Assembly (NCBI GenBank): GCA_947173495.1
Contig: CAMWFQ010000006.1
Location: forward strand, 124,001-188,000
Source of the DNA: an uncultured Lachnospiraceae bacterium
Lineage (GTDB): Bacteria > Bacillota > Clostridia > Lachnospirales > Lachnospiraceae
Direction: 5' to 3'
DNA length: 64,000 bases
The notes under the pieces were generated by a model. It was not told where the DNA came from. It ran no database searches and saw nothing but the letters and a program-made list of their open reading frames with translations. Below are positions 36,170 to 44,675 of this stretch, in pieces. Within the stretch, counting starts at the first letter, position 1, and each line of letters begins with the position of its first letter. The translations under genes and the position numbers were made by a program.

Positions 36170-36436
36170 ATGTTCAGGATATGGGCAAAAATTTTTAAGG
36201 ACAACCGTTTAGTCCGGGATCTGACCGTCTCTAATAGCAGGCCGGATACACGCACACATAAAATTTTTCAGGCAATGGACGAAATCTGCTGTCAGCTTGA
36301 CCTGGAAACTCCTATCTGGCTGGATTCGACCATCACAGAATTCAAACGACATGATAAAGTTCGTTTTACTCAGGATAACTTCATTGAAACAATTGACTTT
36401 GATTATCTGGAGATCCATGTGATTGAGGAAGATTAA
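36170..36436 (+). CDS. 88-residue conserved hypothetical protein
   Basis: A small acidic protein beginning MFRIWAKIFKDNRLVRD, with a conserved-looking middle (RTHKIFQAMDEIC, PIWLDSTITEFKRHDKVRF) and an acidic end. It has no signal peptide or membrane segment. AAGGAG lies 8 bases before the ATG, an extended -10 (TGGTATGAT, 36131-36139) upstream, and a terminator right after, so it is a complete single-gene unit. I recall homologs annotated only as hypothetical in Lachnospiraceae. Function unknown. Confidence 0.8.
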   Translation: MFRIWAKIFKDNRLVRDLTVSNSRPDTRTHKIFQAMDEICCQLDLETPIWLDSTITEFKRHDKVRFTQDNFIETIDFDYLEIHVIEED

Positions 36437-36464
36437 AGTTTTGAGTTCTAAACTTTATTTTTTT
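36434..36464 (+). terminator. Terminator of the 88-residue protein gene
   Basis: TAAAGTTT (36434-36441) pairs perfectly with AAACTTTA (36450-36457), followed by seven T residues. The stem starts within the stop codon. Confidence 0.8.
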
Positions 36465-36476
36465 GCATAAATTGGA

Positions 36477-36505
36477 TTGACATTCGAGACACTATGAGTT
36501 AGTAT
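36477..36505 (+). promoter_or_regulatory. Promoter of the hemolysin III family gene
   Basis: Perfect -35 TTGACA (36477-36482) and -10 TAGTAT (36500-36505) separated by 17 bases, about 70 bases before the ATG. Confidence 0.72.
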
Positions 36506-36575
36506 TGATTCATGCATAACATAGTTTTTAAAACTATATGTCGAATTATATTTGTCATGAATGGAGGTCTTTACT

Positions 36576-37226
36576 ATGCAGATTACAATTCGCGAACCGG
36601 GAAGCGCAATCACTCATTTCATCGGTATGATGATGGCTGTCTTTGCGGCAGCGCCTCTTCTGATAAAAGCCGCGCTTTCTTCAGGCCGTCATACACTGGC
36701 AGGTCTCAGTATTTTCTGTATCAGTATGATACTGCTCTACGGGGCCAGTGCTGTTTATCACTCCCTCAACATTCGGGGAAAAGCTCTCCGGATTTTCCGC
36801 AAGCTGGATCATATGATGATTTTTGTACTGATTGCAGGTTCCTATACCCCCGTCTGTCTGATCGTTCTGGGCGGCAGAACCGGATACACGCTTCTGGCAG
36901 TAGTATGGGCGATCGCTCTGATCGGAATGACCCTGAAGGCCTGCTGGATCACCTGTCCCAAGTGGTTCTCCTCTCTGATCTATATTGCCATGGGCTGGGT
37001 CTGCCTGGGAGTATTCGGTCCCCTTTGGAATGTACTTCCCCACGCTGCCTTTGGCTGGCTTCTTGCCGGCGGTATCATTTATACCATTGGCGGAATAATT
37101 TATGCCTTAAAGCTCCCTGTTTTTAATGGAAAGCACGAATATTTCGGCTCCCATGAAATTTTCCACCTATTTGTCATGGGAGGGAGCATCTGCCACTTTA
37201 TCTTTATGTATTCTTATGTGGCATAA
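36576..37226 (+). CDS. Hemolysin III family (PAQR-type) membrane protein
   Basis: The 216-residue protein has seven hydrophobic segments and the family residues: YGASAVYHS near 60, KLDHMMIFVLIAGSYTP near 82, and HEIFHLFVMGGSICHF at the end, giving the Ser/Asp/His set thought to bind zinc in HlyIII/PAQR proteins. Members are integral membrane hydrolase-like proteins; a true hemolytic role is rarely shown. The start at 36576 was chosen because GGAGG lies 8 bases before it; an in-frame ATG five codons upstream overlaps that site. Confidence 0.9.
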   Translation: MQITIREPGSAITHFIGMMMAVFAAAPLLIKAALSSGRHTLAGLSIFCISMILLYGASAVYHSLNIRGKALRIFRKLDHMMIFVLIAGSYTPVCLIVLGGRTGYTLLAVVWAIALIGMTLKACWITCPKWFSSLIYIAMGWVCLGVFGPLWNVLPHAAFGWLLAGGIIYTIGGIIYALKLPVFNGKHEYFGSHEIFHLFVMGGSICHFIFMYSYVA

Positions 37227-37276
37227 TGTTCTGTGCGCATTGTATAATGAGCCATAAAATCTGTCGTTCCCTGGAT

Positions 37277-38680
37277 TTATATCTCTCTGTGTTTCCTGTC
37301 CTGGAATGGCACATGATAATCTATGGGAAACCACAGTTTTACACAACAGCCCCTTTTTGTGATCTCAAAGCCTCCCTTATGGGCCAGGACGATCTGCTTC
37401 ACGATCCGCAGTCCCATAATGTGAGGCTTTTTGTCTGTTCCCTGCTTTTCTTCCAGCAGGCCCCTGATTATATTTTCGGGAATGCCGGGCCCGTTATCCT
37501 CCGTCTGAATCAGATAAAAATCCTTCTCAACCCTTCCCTCCACAAAGATCCTGCACCCGCCGGGATTATGGCGGATACTGTTATTCATAAGATTCCTCAC
37601 CGCTCTTGCGATCAGCTCCTCATCGCCCTCTGCTCTGACCGCTTCCATCTCTCTCTGGATCGTAAGGTTTAATTCATACTGCTCAGGCAGCCCCTCATTT
37701 ATCATTTCAGCTGCCAGCTTCCGCAGAAGCGCCGCCGGATAAAACGGACATATTCTCAGCGGCTGCATGTGATATTCCAGCTTGGAGGTGAGGTTCAGGT
37801 CCTCTATCAGCTGTCTGATCTTCAGGCTCTGTCCTTTGATCACGGCTGCTTTGTTCCTCTCTTCCTTCTCCAGATGCTCACTTTGTTCCAGTTCATCCGC
37901 ATACCCCATGATCATAGACAGGGGTGTCCGTATGTCATGGGATACCCCGGCGATCCATTCTGTCCGCGCCTCATCTCTTTTTTCCAGCGCTTTTCTTTGC
38001 TGCTCCAGCACGTCGGAGGTTTTGTTGATCTGCCGGGCCAGCTCTGAGGTAACGCCTTTTTCCGTCAGATGAATCTTCCGGTTGGCAGAGAGGGCCAGGA
38101 TGCCCTTTGACAAAGGAAGCAGAGACTGATAATACCGATATCCGAGAAAAAACACCGTCAGAAGGATGATCAGCAGATTGATGCTTATAAATATACGGAT
38201 ATAGCTTCCCAGATGGTTTATGAAGTCCATGGAATACTCCATACCGTGTTTCCATACACTGCCCTTTTTCCCGCCTGCCACCAGAAGGCCTTTATCGCTC
38301 CGCCACACCTTCACCGGATAATCATAAAGATACCATCTGGAAAATGCGGCGATCTCGCCTGCCGTATAATGATCCGGGAAGCCCTCCGGCTGGTTCCAGC
38401 TCGTCAGCACATCTCCGCCGTCATTTAAAACAAACAGAAATTCGTAGCCCTTTTCCGCCAGATACCGCTCCCCCTCCTCCCCGATCACCGGCTGATCCGC
38501 GCCTTCTTCAAAAATGATATTTTCCAGGTTGCTCAGATCTCTGAACTGTATATTCCTTGCCCCCGCCACACGCTCGAGCCCAAGCCACATAAGAAACATC
38601 ATGTTCGCCATAAACAAAAGCAGGACAATCAGCCATGTCACTCCGATATATTTGCCGTAAATTTTGATCAGACTCTTCAT
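37277..38680 (-). CDS. Sensor histidine kinase (antimicrobial peptide-type)
   Basis: The 467-residue protein has TM1 (~11-33), an extracytoplasmic region of about 125 residues, TM2 (~161-180) and a HAMP-like linker. HisKA with the phosphoacceptor His248 in GVSHDIRTPLSMIMGYADEL follows, then HATPase_c with NNSIRHNP and DNGPGIPENI. It pairs with the response regulator whose gene it overlaps by 4 bases. The ligand is probably a lantibiotic or other cell-envelope peptide, inferred from the divergent LanFEG-type transporter. Confidence 0.92.
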   Translation of the reverse strand: MKSLIKIYGKYIGVTWLIVLLLFMANMMFLMWLGLERVAGARNIQFRDLSNLENIIFEEGADQPVIGEEGERYLAEKGYEFLFVLNDGGDVLTSWNQPEGFPDHYTAGEIAAFSRWYLYDYPVKVWRSDKGLLVAGGKKGSVWKHGMEYSMDFINHLGSYIRIFISINLLIILLTVFFLGYRYYQSLLPLSKGILALSANRKIHLTEKGVTSELARQINKTSDVLEQQRKALEKRDEARTEWIAGVSHDIRTPLSMIMGYADELEQSEHLEKEERNKAAVIKGQSLKIRQLIEDLNLTSKLEYHMQPLRICPFYPAALLRKLAAEMINEGLPEQYELNLTIQREMEAVRAEGDEELIARAVRNLMNNSIRHNPGGCRIFVEGRVEKDFYLIQTEDNGPGIPENIIRGLLEEKQGTDKKPHIMGLRIVKQIVLAHKGGFEITKRGCCVKLWFPIDYHVPFQDRKHREI

Positions 38681-39447
38681 CTTTGCAGCCCCTGTTCTGT
38701 TCTCAGCCTGTAGCCAAGTCCTCTCACCGTCAGAAGGAATCTGGGACTTGACGGATTTTCTTCTATTTTTTCCCGCAGCCGTCTGATATGAACCATTATG
38801 GTATTCTCATATCCGAAATAATGATCCTCCCAGACCGCCTGGCAGAGCTGGTCAAAGGTAACGATATTTCCCCTGTTTTCCCGGAGCTTTTGCAGGATCA
38901 GCAGCTCCTTTGCGGTGAGCGAGAGCTCCCGCTTTTCTCTCCTTTCTTCCTTTTCTTCGCCGCCATGCTCATACCACAGAACCGTTCCGCTTTTAAAATC
39001 AACCTGACAGTTCCCCAGAGTCAGTATCTCTTTTTCATCCTCCGCCTCCTGCTTTCCCGAAAAATAGGTTCTTCTCAGAATGGCGCTGATCCGGAGCGTG
39101 AGCTCTTTGGGCAGAAAGGGCTTTACCATATAATCATCGGCTCCCAGTCCCAGTCCAAAGAGCCGGTCCCGGTCCTCGTCTCTGGCAGATAAAAACAGCA
39201 CCGGCACCCCGGATACGGTCCTGATCTTCTGCATGAAAGAAAATCCATCTCCGTCCGGCAGATTGATATCCAGTATCACCAGATCCGGCTCCTTTTTCCC
39301 CCCGCCAAAATACGCCTCCGCCTCTCTCACGCAGGATGCGCATTCCACATAAAGAAAGCCTTCTCTGTGCAGAATTTCCGTTACCATTTTCCTTAAGTCT
39401 GCGTTGTCATCCACCAAAAGCACTCTGCTCTCAAAGATATGTTTCAT
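38677..39447 (-). CDS. OmpR family response regulator
   Basis: The 256-residue protein has a receiver domain (acidic pair DD at 13-14, phosphoacceptor Asp60 in LVILDINLPDGDG, Thr/Ser and Lys in FLSARDE and VKPF) and a winged-helix DNA-binding domain ending in VRGLGYRL. A ~20-residue charged linker (EEKEERREKRE) joins them. OmpR regulators bind 11-bp-spaced direct repeats, which are present before the divergent ABC operon. Transcribed with the histidine kinase. Confidence 0.94.
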   Translation of the reverse strand: MKHIFESRVLLVDDNADLRKMVTEILHREGFLYVECASCVREAEAYFGGGKKEPDLVILDINLPDGDGFSFMQKIRTVSGVPVLFLSARDEDRDRLFGLGLGADDYMVKPFLPKELTLRISAILRRTYFSGKQEAEDEKEILTLGNCQVDFKSGTVLWYEHGGEEKEERREKRELSLTAKELLILQKLRENRGNIVTFDQLCQAVWEDHYFGYENTIMVHIRRLREKIEENPSSPRFLLTVRGLGYRLRTEQGLQR

Positions 39448-39523
39448 CGCCTTTTTCCTTCCTTTTTTCTATGCATGTTATTTTATAACAATTTTGCTTT
39501 TTTGTAAGTATTTCCGGCAAAAT

Positions 39524-39577
39524 TTAAGGTAATCGTAAGGCAGCTTTCATTCTCATGTAAGGTCTCTTTTGTATGCT
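39524..39577 (+). promoter_or_regulatory. Direct-repeat operator and promoter of the ABC transporter operon
   Basis: TTAAGG (39524), GTAAGG (39535) and GTAAGG (39557) begin 11 and 22 bases apart, i.e. all on one helical face, as OmpR-type regulators require. A -10-like TATGCT lies at 39572-39577 without a good -35, which fits activation by the adjacent response regulator. Confidence 0.6.
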
Positions 39578-39614
39578 TTTCCTGTAAAACAAATTATCAG
39601 AAAGGAATACTATC

Positions 39615-40574
39615 ATGAACAGAAATCATTTTGTTATCCGGACAAAAGGTCTCACCAAACGCTACGGAAAAGCGGACCGCTCCGCGAAGGTGGTAGATCA
39701 TGTGGATCTGTCTGTTCCGGAAGGATGTATCTACGGATTTCTCGGCCCCAACGGAGCCGGGAAGAGCACTACCATGAAAATGCTTCTGGGGCTGATCAAG
39801 CCCAGTGAAGGGGAGATTACCATTCTGGATACTCCTTTTATCTCGCAGGGGCAGCACGCTTCCGGTGAAAAAACAAGGCTGGCCGTCCTTAAGCAGACCG
39901 GTTCCCTGATCGAATCTCCCTCTTACTACGGGCACCTGACAGGACGGGAAAATCTTGAAATTATCTGCACACTGAAAAACATCCCCACAAAGGAAATTGC
40001 AGAGGTTCTCTCCCTTGTAAGGATGGAGAAACAGATGGACAAAAAGGCCTGTCATTATTCTCTGGGGATGAAACAGAGGCTGGGGCTGGCCGGCGCGCTT
40101 TTGGGGCACCCCAGACTCCTTCTGCTGGACGAACCCACCAACGGGCTTGACCCGGCAGGCATTCAGGAGATGCGGGAGCTGATCCGCTCTCTGCCGGAGC
40201 AATACCATATGACCGTTATGGTATCCAGCCATCTTCTCAGTGAGATCGACCAGATGGCCGATTATGCCGGAATCATCAACAAAGGACAGCTGATCTACCA
40301 GGACAGTCTTCTTCACCTCCATGAATACAGCCGGAGGCAGCTGCGGCTGCGCACAGACAACAATACCCGCGCCCTGTGTATCCTGAATGAACACAGGATC
40401 GACTGCAGCCCTGACAAAGATTACCTCGCCTTTCCGGAGGTAAATGACGGGAAAACAGCCTTCCTGATCTCGGAGCTGGTAAAGGCGGGGATCGGTATCC
40501 TGCGGGTGGAAGAGTATCAGAAATCACTGGAGGATATTTTCCTTGATCTCACCGGAAAGCAGGTGAGCTTATGA
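39615..40574 (+). CDS. LanF-type ABC transporter ATP-binding protein (lantibiotic protection)
   Basis: The 319-residue ATPase has Walker A GPNGAGKST (residues 44-52), signature SLGMKQRLGLAGAL near 150, Walker B LLLLDEPTNGLDPAG and the switch His in VSSHLLSEI. It resembles BcrA/LanF/CprA ATPases that export antimicrobial peptides from the membrane. The C-terminal ~100 residues are family-typical. AAAGGAA precedes the ATG. Its stop overlaps the start of the first permease by 4 bases. Confidence 0.9.
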   Translation: MNRNHFVIRTKGLTKRYGKADRSAKVVDHVDLSVPEGCIYGFLGPNGAGKSTTMKMLLGLIKPSEGEITILDTPFISQGQHASGEKTRLAVLKQTGSLIESPSYYGHLTGRENLEIICTLKNIPTKEIAEVLSLVRMEKQMDKKACHYSLGMKQRLGLAGALLGHPRLLLLDEPTNGLDPAGIQEMRELIRSLPEQYHMTVMVSSHLLSEIDQMADYAGIINKGQLIYQDSLLHLHEYSRRQLRLRTDNNTRALCILNEHRIDCSPDKDYLAFPEVNDGKTAFLISELVKAGIGILRVEEYQKSLEDIFLDLTGKQVSL

Positions 40575-41326
40575 TGCGTTTGTTTTTTACGGAATTGCAA
40601 AAGATACGCAGGCGCCATATCGGACTGATCTACGCGGCAGCCTTCTGCATCACTCTGATCTGGCTTTTATGGGCCATGAACCGGATGGAAGGCCAGCTGG
40701 CGCATCAGTGCTACTACTATCTCCTGGGAGGCATCCCACTGATGAACGCCATTTTCCTTCCCACCGTTCTTGCCTGTGCGGAGAGCAGGCTCTGCGATAT
40801 GGAGCTGAAGGGGAATACACTGAAGCTTTTGTGTACCATGCAGCCAAGACACAGTATTTTTCATGTAAAGCTGGTCATAAGCCTTTTTTATCTGCTGCTG
40901 TTTATCCTCTCGGAAGTGGCTCTTATGCCTGTGCTCTGCAGGCTTTTCCACTCTGTCCAACAGATACCGGCAGATCTGATGGCTGTGTTTTTTCTCTCCA
41001 CCTTCACAGTCGGAGGGGTACTGATCCTGCTGCAGGAAACTTTATCGCTTCTGTCGGATAATCAGCTGTTTCCTCTGTTTTTTGGTATCGGCGGAACCTT
41101 CGTGGGAATCTTTTCCTGGTTTTTCCCCGATTTTCCCCTTCGCTATCTGCTGCCCTGGGGATATTACTGCGTTTTCCTTACGGTTGACCTTGATTATGAC
41201 CAGGCCGCCCGGACCACTACCTACTATCCGGCAGAGTTTCCCTGGGCATTTTTTGCAGGCTTTCTGGTCTTCGGAGTTCTGGTCTATCTGACAGGCAAAC
41301 ACAAATTCATGAATAAGGAGGTCTAA
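40571..41326 (+). CDS. LanE-type ABC transporter permease
   Basis: The 251-residue protein has six hydrophobic segments and an amphipathic start (LFFTELQKIRRRHIGL) typical of MutE/EpiE/CprB permeases. It forms the membrane part with the next gene and the preceding ATPase. GGTGAGC within the end of the ATPase gene serves as ribosome binding site. It is transcribed as part of the three-gene operon. Confidence 0.85.
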   Translation: MMRLFFTELQKIRRRHIGLIYAAAFCITLIWLLWAMNRMEGQLAHQCYYYLLGGIPLMNAIFLPTVLACAESRLCDMELKGNTLKLLCTMQPRHSIFHVKLVISLFYLLLFILSEVALMPVLCRLFHSVQQIPADLMAVFFLSTFTVGGVLILLQETLSLLSDNQLFPLFFGIGGTFVGIFSWFFPDFPLRYLLPWGYYCVFLTVDLDYDQAARTTTYYPAEFPWAFFAGFLVFGVLVYLTGKHKFMNKEV

Positions 41327-41329
41327 CGT

Positions 41330-42061
41330 ATGCTTCTGGCCTGTATCAAAAGTGAACAACTGAAAATACGGCGGTCCTTTATCTGGCTCGCCTTCCTTCT
41401 GCTCCCGGTCATCCCCGCCGTCATGGGGGCCGGGAACTATCTGAACAATCTGGAGATGCTCAAAAGCGAATGGTTTTCTCTCTGGACCCAGGAAACACTG
41501 TTTTATTCCGATTTCTTTTATGCCCCTCTGATCGCCGTCTACTGCAGCTATCTGTGGCGCATGGAAAATCAGAATAAAAACCGGCATCTTCTGATGACCG
41601 CCCCTGTGCCTGTGCGGGATATCTTTTTGGGGAAGCTGGTCTCTATCGGAAAAATAACGGTGCTTACCCAGCTCTGGGTATTCGCTCTTTTTGTGATCAG
41701 CGGCCGGCTGGTTCGTCTCTCCGGACTCCCTCCGGCTCAGACGCTCTATTATGCGGCCCGGGGTATCCTGGGCGGTATGGTCATCGCTGCCCTGCAGCTT
41801 TTGATCTCCATGCTGATCCGAAGCTTTGCCGCCCCCGTGGGGATCGCTCTTCTGGGATCCATCACCGGCTTTCTGGCAGCCAATTCCCGTCTGGGGGTTG
41901 TATATCCCTATTCCCTGATGGTGATTGGCATGAATGCAAACAAGTCGGAAGATGTGCTCTCGGGAAGCGGTCCTGTGTTCTTCGCCTCCTGTCTGTTCTA
42001 TATCCTTTTATTTTCTCTGACCGCCGTACTTCTTCTGAAAAGAAGGGATGTGAATGCCTGA
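41330..42061 (+). CDS. LanG-type ABC transporter permease
   Basis: The 243-residue protein has six hydrophobic segments and a start (ACIKSEQLKIRRSFIWLAFLLLPVI) like that of MutG/EpiG/CprC. It completes a LanFEG-type exporter. GGAGGT lies 6 bases before the ATG and only 3 bases separate it from the preceding gene. No lantibiotic precursor or modification genes are nearby, so this looks like a stand-alone resistance module with its own sensor. Confidence 0.85.
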   Translation: MLLACIKSEQLKIRRSFIWLAFLLLPVIPAVMGAGNYLNNLEMLKSEWFSLWTQETLFYSDFFYAPLIAVYCSYLWRMENQNKNRHLLMTAPVPVRDIFLGKLVSIGKITVLTQLWVFALFVISGRLVRLSGLPPAQTLYYAARGILGGMVIAALQLLISMLIRSFAAPVGIALLGSITGFLAANSRLGVVYPYSLMVIGMNANKSEDVLSGSGPVFFASCLFYILLFSLTAVLLLKRRDVNA

Positions 42062-42078
42062 TTCGGGGCCTGCATATG

Positions 42079-42124
42079 ATCGAGCAGGGAAGGCTTTTTC
42101 TCCCTGTGCGCCCCTGCGCATAAC
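42079..42124 (+). repeat. GC-rich hairpin repeat, copy 3 (shortened)
   Basis: It begins with the shared ATCGAGCAGGGAAGG, then CTTTTTCTCCCTG, and ends CCCTGCGCATAA. The central variable stem found in the other copies is absent. It lies just after the ABC operon. Confidence 0.55.
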
Positions 42125-42167
42125 AATAGAATCCACGCTTCGCGAGTCTTCTATTGTCATGAATAAA

Positions 42168-42191
42168 CGCCGGTTCGTTTCCGAACCGGCG
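42168..42191. terminator. Hairpin between the ABC operon and galE
   Basis: CGCCGGTTCG (42168-42177) pairs perfectly with CGAACCGGCG (42182-42191). It lies between two convergent genes and is flanked by a second inverted pair, AGAATCCACGC near 42128 and its complement near 42232. T tracts are weak on both sides, so the hairpin may act in both directions. Confidence 0.55.
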
Positions 42192-42243
42192 CATTGTCTT
42201 CTGTATTTTTTGACAGCAGAATCCTGGCAAGGCGTGGATTCTG

Positions 42244-43260
42244 TTATTCCTCATATCCGTTGGGATTCTGGCTCTGCCACCTCCAGGAATCCTCACACAT
42301 CTCTTTGATTCCGAACTGTGCCTCCCATCCCAGCTCTTTTTTGGCCTTGTCTGCATTGGCGTAACAGGTTGCGATGTCTCCTGCGCGTCTGTCCTTGATC
42401 ACATAAGGGATTTTAACGCCTGTAGCATCCTCAAAATTTTTAACGATATCCAGTACGCTGTAGCCTGTACCTGTTCCCAAATTGTAAATGCAAAGTCCTG
42501 CCTTTTCCTCTATTTTTTTCAGAGCCTTCACATGTCCTATCGCCAGATCGACTACATGAATATAATCTCTCACACCCGTTCCATCCGGAGTATCATAATC
42601 ATTTCCGAATACGCCGAGCTCTTTGAGTTTCCCCACTGCCACCTGCGTAATATAAGGCATCAGGTTGTTGGGAATTCCATTGGGGTTTTCACCGATTGTG
42701 CCGCTCTTGTGTGCGCCGATGGGATTAAAATAGCGAAGCAGAATCACATTCCATTCCGGATCCGCCTTCTGTATATCTGTCAGAACCTGTTCCAGCATGG
42801 ACTTGGTCCAGCCGTAAGGATTGGTACACTGTCCTTTGGGACATTCCTCTGTAATAGGAATGATCTGAGGATCTCCGTAAACCGTTGCCGAGGAAGAAAA
42901 GATGATATTCTTAACTCCATGATTTCTCATAACATCCACCAGGGTCAGCGTTCCTGCAATATTATTCTGATAATACTCCCAGGGCTTCTGTACAGATTCT
43001 CCTACCGCTTTCAGCCCGGCAAAATGAATGCAGGAGTCAATCTTTTCTTTGCTGAATATATCATTTAAAGCCTCTCTGTCCAGAATGTCCGCCTTATAGA
43101 AGGTAACCGGCTTTCCGGTGATTTTTTCTACTCTCTCAAGACTTTTCTCACTGGAATTGCTTAAGTTATCCACAACCACAACATCGTAACCTGCATTCTG
43201 TAACTCTACTACGGTATGACTGCCGATATATCCGGCGCCGCCTGTAACCAGTATTGCCAT
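42244..43260 (-). CDS. galE: UDP-glucose 4-epimerase
   Basis: The 338-residue extended SDR begins [15 protein letters not shown] (NAD-binding GxxGxxG), has FSSSATVYG near 122 and the catalytic YGWTK near 148, NPIGAHKSG and [11 protein letters not shown]. It interconverts UDP-Glc and UDP-Gal, and possibly the GlcNAc forms. AAGGAGG precedes the ATG. It is a single-gene unit with a recognizable promoter. Confidence 0.95.
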   Translation of the reverse strand: MAILVTGGAGYIGSHTVVELQNAGYDVVVVDNLSNSSEKSLERVEKITGKPVTFYKADILDREALNDIFSKEKIDSCIHFAGLKAVGESVQKPWEYYQNNIAGTLTLVDVMRNHGVKNIIFSSSATVYGDPQIIPITEECPKGQCTNPYGWTKSMLEQVLTDIQKADPEWNVILLRYFNPIGAHKSGTIGENPNGIPNNLMPYITQVAVGKLKELGVFGNDYDTPDGTGVRDYIHVVDLAIGHVKALKKIEEKAGLCIYNLGTGTGYSVLDIVKNFEDATGVKIPYVIKDRRAGDIATCYANADKAKKELGWEAQFGIKEMCEDSWRWQSQNPNGYEE

Positions 43261-43311
43261 TTTACTGCCTCCTTCTTCATCCTTTCACTCATTCATTGAT
43301 GATCCTTTTTT

Positions 43312-43341
43312 ATTCTAATCATTGCATTACTGTCTGTACAA
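43312..43341 (-). promoter_or_regulatory. Possible promoter of galE
   Basis: On the minus strand -35 TTGTAC (complement 43336-43341) and -10 TAGAAT (complement 43312-43317) are separated by 18 bases. Confidence 0.4.
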
Positions 43342-43415
43342 GATGATAATGTTAATCAAACCTGTCAAAATGTTATATGAATTCTTTCCAGATCTTTTTC
43401 TGGGCCAGTCCGCTT

Positions 43416-44642
43416 TTAAAGCAGGATTCCGTTTTTCTCACAGAGCGCTCTGGCACTCTCCACAGAGTCAATACCTGTTTTGTTCTTTACAGGAGCAAAC
43501 TCTTTCTCTCTCTCTACTTCAAAGGAGAGACAGCTGTCCAGCTCATGGATCATATCCAGAACAAGCTGCTCAAACTTGTATCCGTTAGGCGATTCCGGCT
43601 TTACCTTTTTTCCTTCACTGTCCAGACAAGGAATCTTCTTCTCTACAACATGGAGAGGAAGTCTTTTCTCCCGTATCTTTTCAAGATCCTCAACCTTAAA
43701 CAGATAATTGAGAATCACTCCGAAATAATATGCCGGATCTCCGTTCTGATCCCTGGCATTCATCAGCTCCTCCGTCAGTTCATAGTATTCTACTATAGAA
43801 GGTCTTCCATCCTCCAGACAGATAACGCCGATTTTTTCATCCGGTGCACATTTCTTCACCACCTTGGCGCCGGAAACACACTGGCCTGCAATCACCGCGC
43901 CTACAAAACAGGGATCTGCAATTCTCTGCAGCACATTATCCACTGCAAAAACATTCATCCATTCCACTCCGTCTTCTATAGCCTTCTGCGCCACCCCCCA
44001 TTTATGCATGGAGGAATACCAGCCGCCATTTCCATTAGGAGAGGTGGAAATTTTCCATTTTTCTTCTAAATAAACCTTCCCTTCATAATCGCAGGCAGGC
44101 GCCATATCCTGCATAAAAAACGTAATCATATCCTCTTTGTAACCAAAATAATCATTTTCTTTCAGGAACTTCACAGTCGCCTCATGGTTCTTATCACTGG
44201 TCATCACATAAAGGGGAATATATGATCCTGCCTCTTTCACTACTGTCAGCAGATTCTCGATTAAACGCTGAAAAATATAAACCTTCCTTGTAATTCCGAT
44301 GTTATACATCCCTTTGGGATCGTCTGAACCAAGCCGGGTCCCCATGCCTCCTGCCAGCAGTACTGCCCCAACCTTTCCCCGTTTGATCGCTTCCAGCCCA
44401 ATAGCCCTGAATTCAGCTTCCTTTTCGCGGATCTGGGGAAGCTGCATAGAAGAAAGCGGTGTGATTTTTCCTCTGATGCTGCTGTCATTCTTATTTTCTA
44501 TGTGGGACAATACTGAGAAATCTGTTCCCTCAATCTGAGTCAGAAGAGCCTCTTTCTGCTGCTCTGTCAACTCCTCATAGTACTTCAGCACATGCTCCTG
44601 TCCAAACCGTGCAAGTTTCTCTGCCGCCTGTTCGTAATTCAT
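43416..44642 (-). CDS. UDPGP type 1 uridylyltransferase (UDP-sugar pyrophosphorylase)
   Basis: The 408-residue protein has the UDPGP signature LLAGGMGTRLGSDDPKGMYNIG near residue 96 and substrate motifs FFMQDMAPACDYEGK and NGNGGWYSSM near 190. This is the eukaryote-like UAP1/UDPGP family, not the bacterial GalU or GlmU fold. It makes a UDP-sugar from UTP and sugar-1-phosphate, most likely UDP-GlcNAc/GalNAc or UDP-Glc. GAGGAGGT precedes the ATG. It could convert the product of the NahK-like kinase, whose gene lies 40 kb away (inference). Confidence 0.88.
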   Translation of the reverse strand: MNYEQAAEKLARFGQEHVLKYYEELTEQQKEALLTQIEGTDFSVLSHIENKNDSSIRGKITPLSSMQLPQIREKEAEFRAIGLEAIKRGKVGAVLLAGGMGTRLGSDDPKGMYNIGITRKVYIFQRLIENLLTVVKEAGSYIPLYVMTSDKNHEATVKFLKENDYFGYKEDMITFFMQDMAPACDYEGKVYLEEKWKISTSPNGNGGWYSSMHKWGVAQKAIEDGVEWMNVFAVDNVLQRIADPCFVGAVIAGQCVSGAKVVKKCAPDEKIGVICLEDGRPSIVEYYELTEELMNARDQNGDPAYYFGVILNYLFKVEDLEKIREKRLPLHVVEKKIPCLDSEGKKVKPESPNGYKFEQLVLDMIHELDSCLSFEVEREKEFAPVKNKTGIDSVESARALCEKNGILL

Positions 44643-44675
44643 TTTTACTTACCTCCTCTTTCATTTTTTATATCG

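Noticed and set aside
36512-37126. 204-codon plus-strand frame overlapping the hemolysin III gene
   Set aside because: It is an alternative-frame shadow with no ribosome binding site; the overlapping frame has full PAQR motifs and a GGAGG start.
43377-44069. 230-codon plus-strand frame opposite the UDPGP gene
   Set aside because: Antisense shadow with no start signal; the minus strand carries the UDPGP signature.
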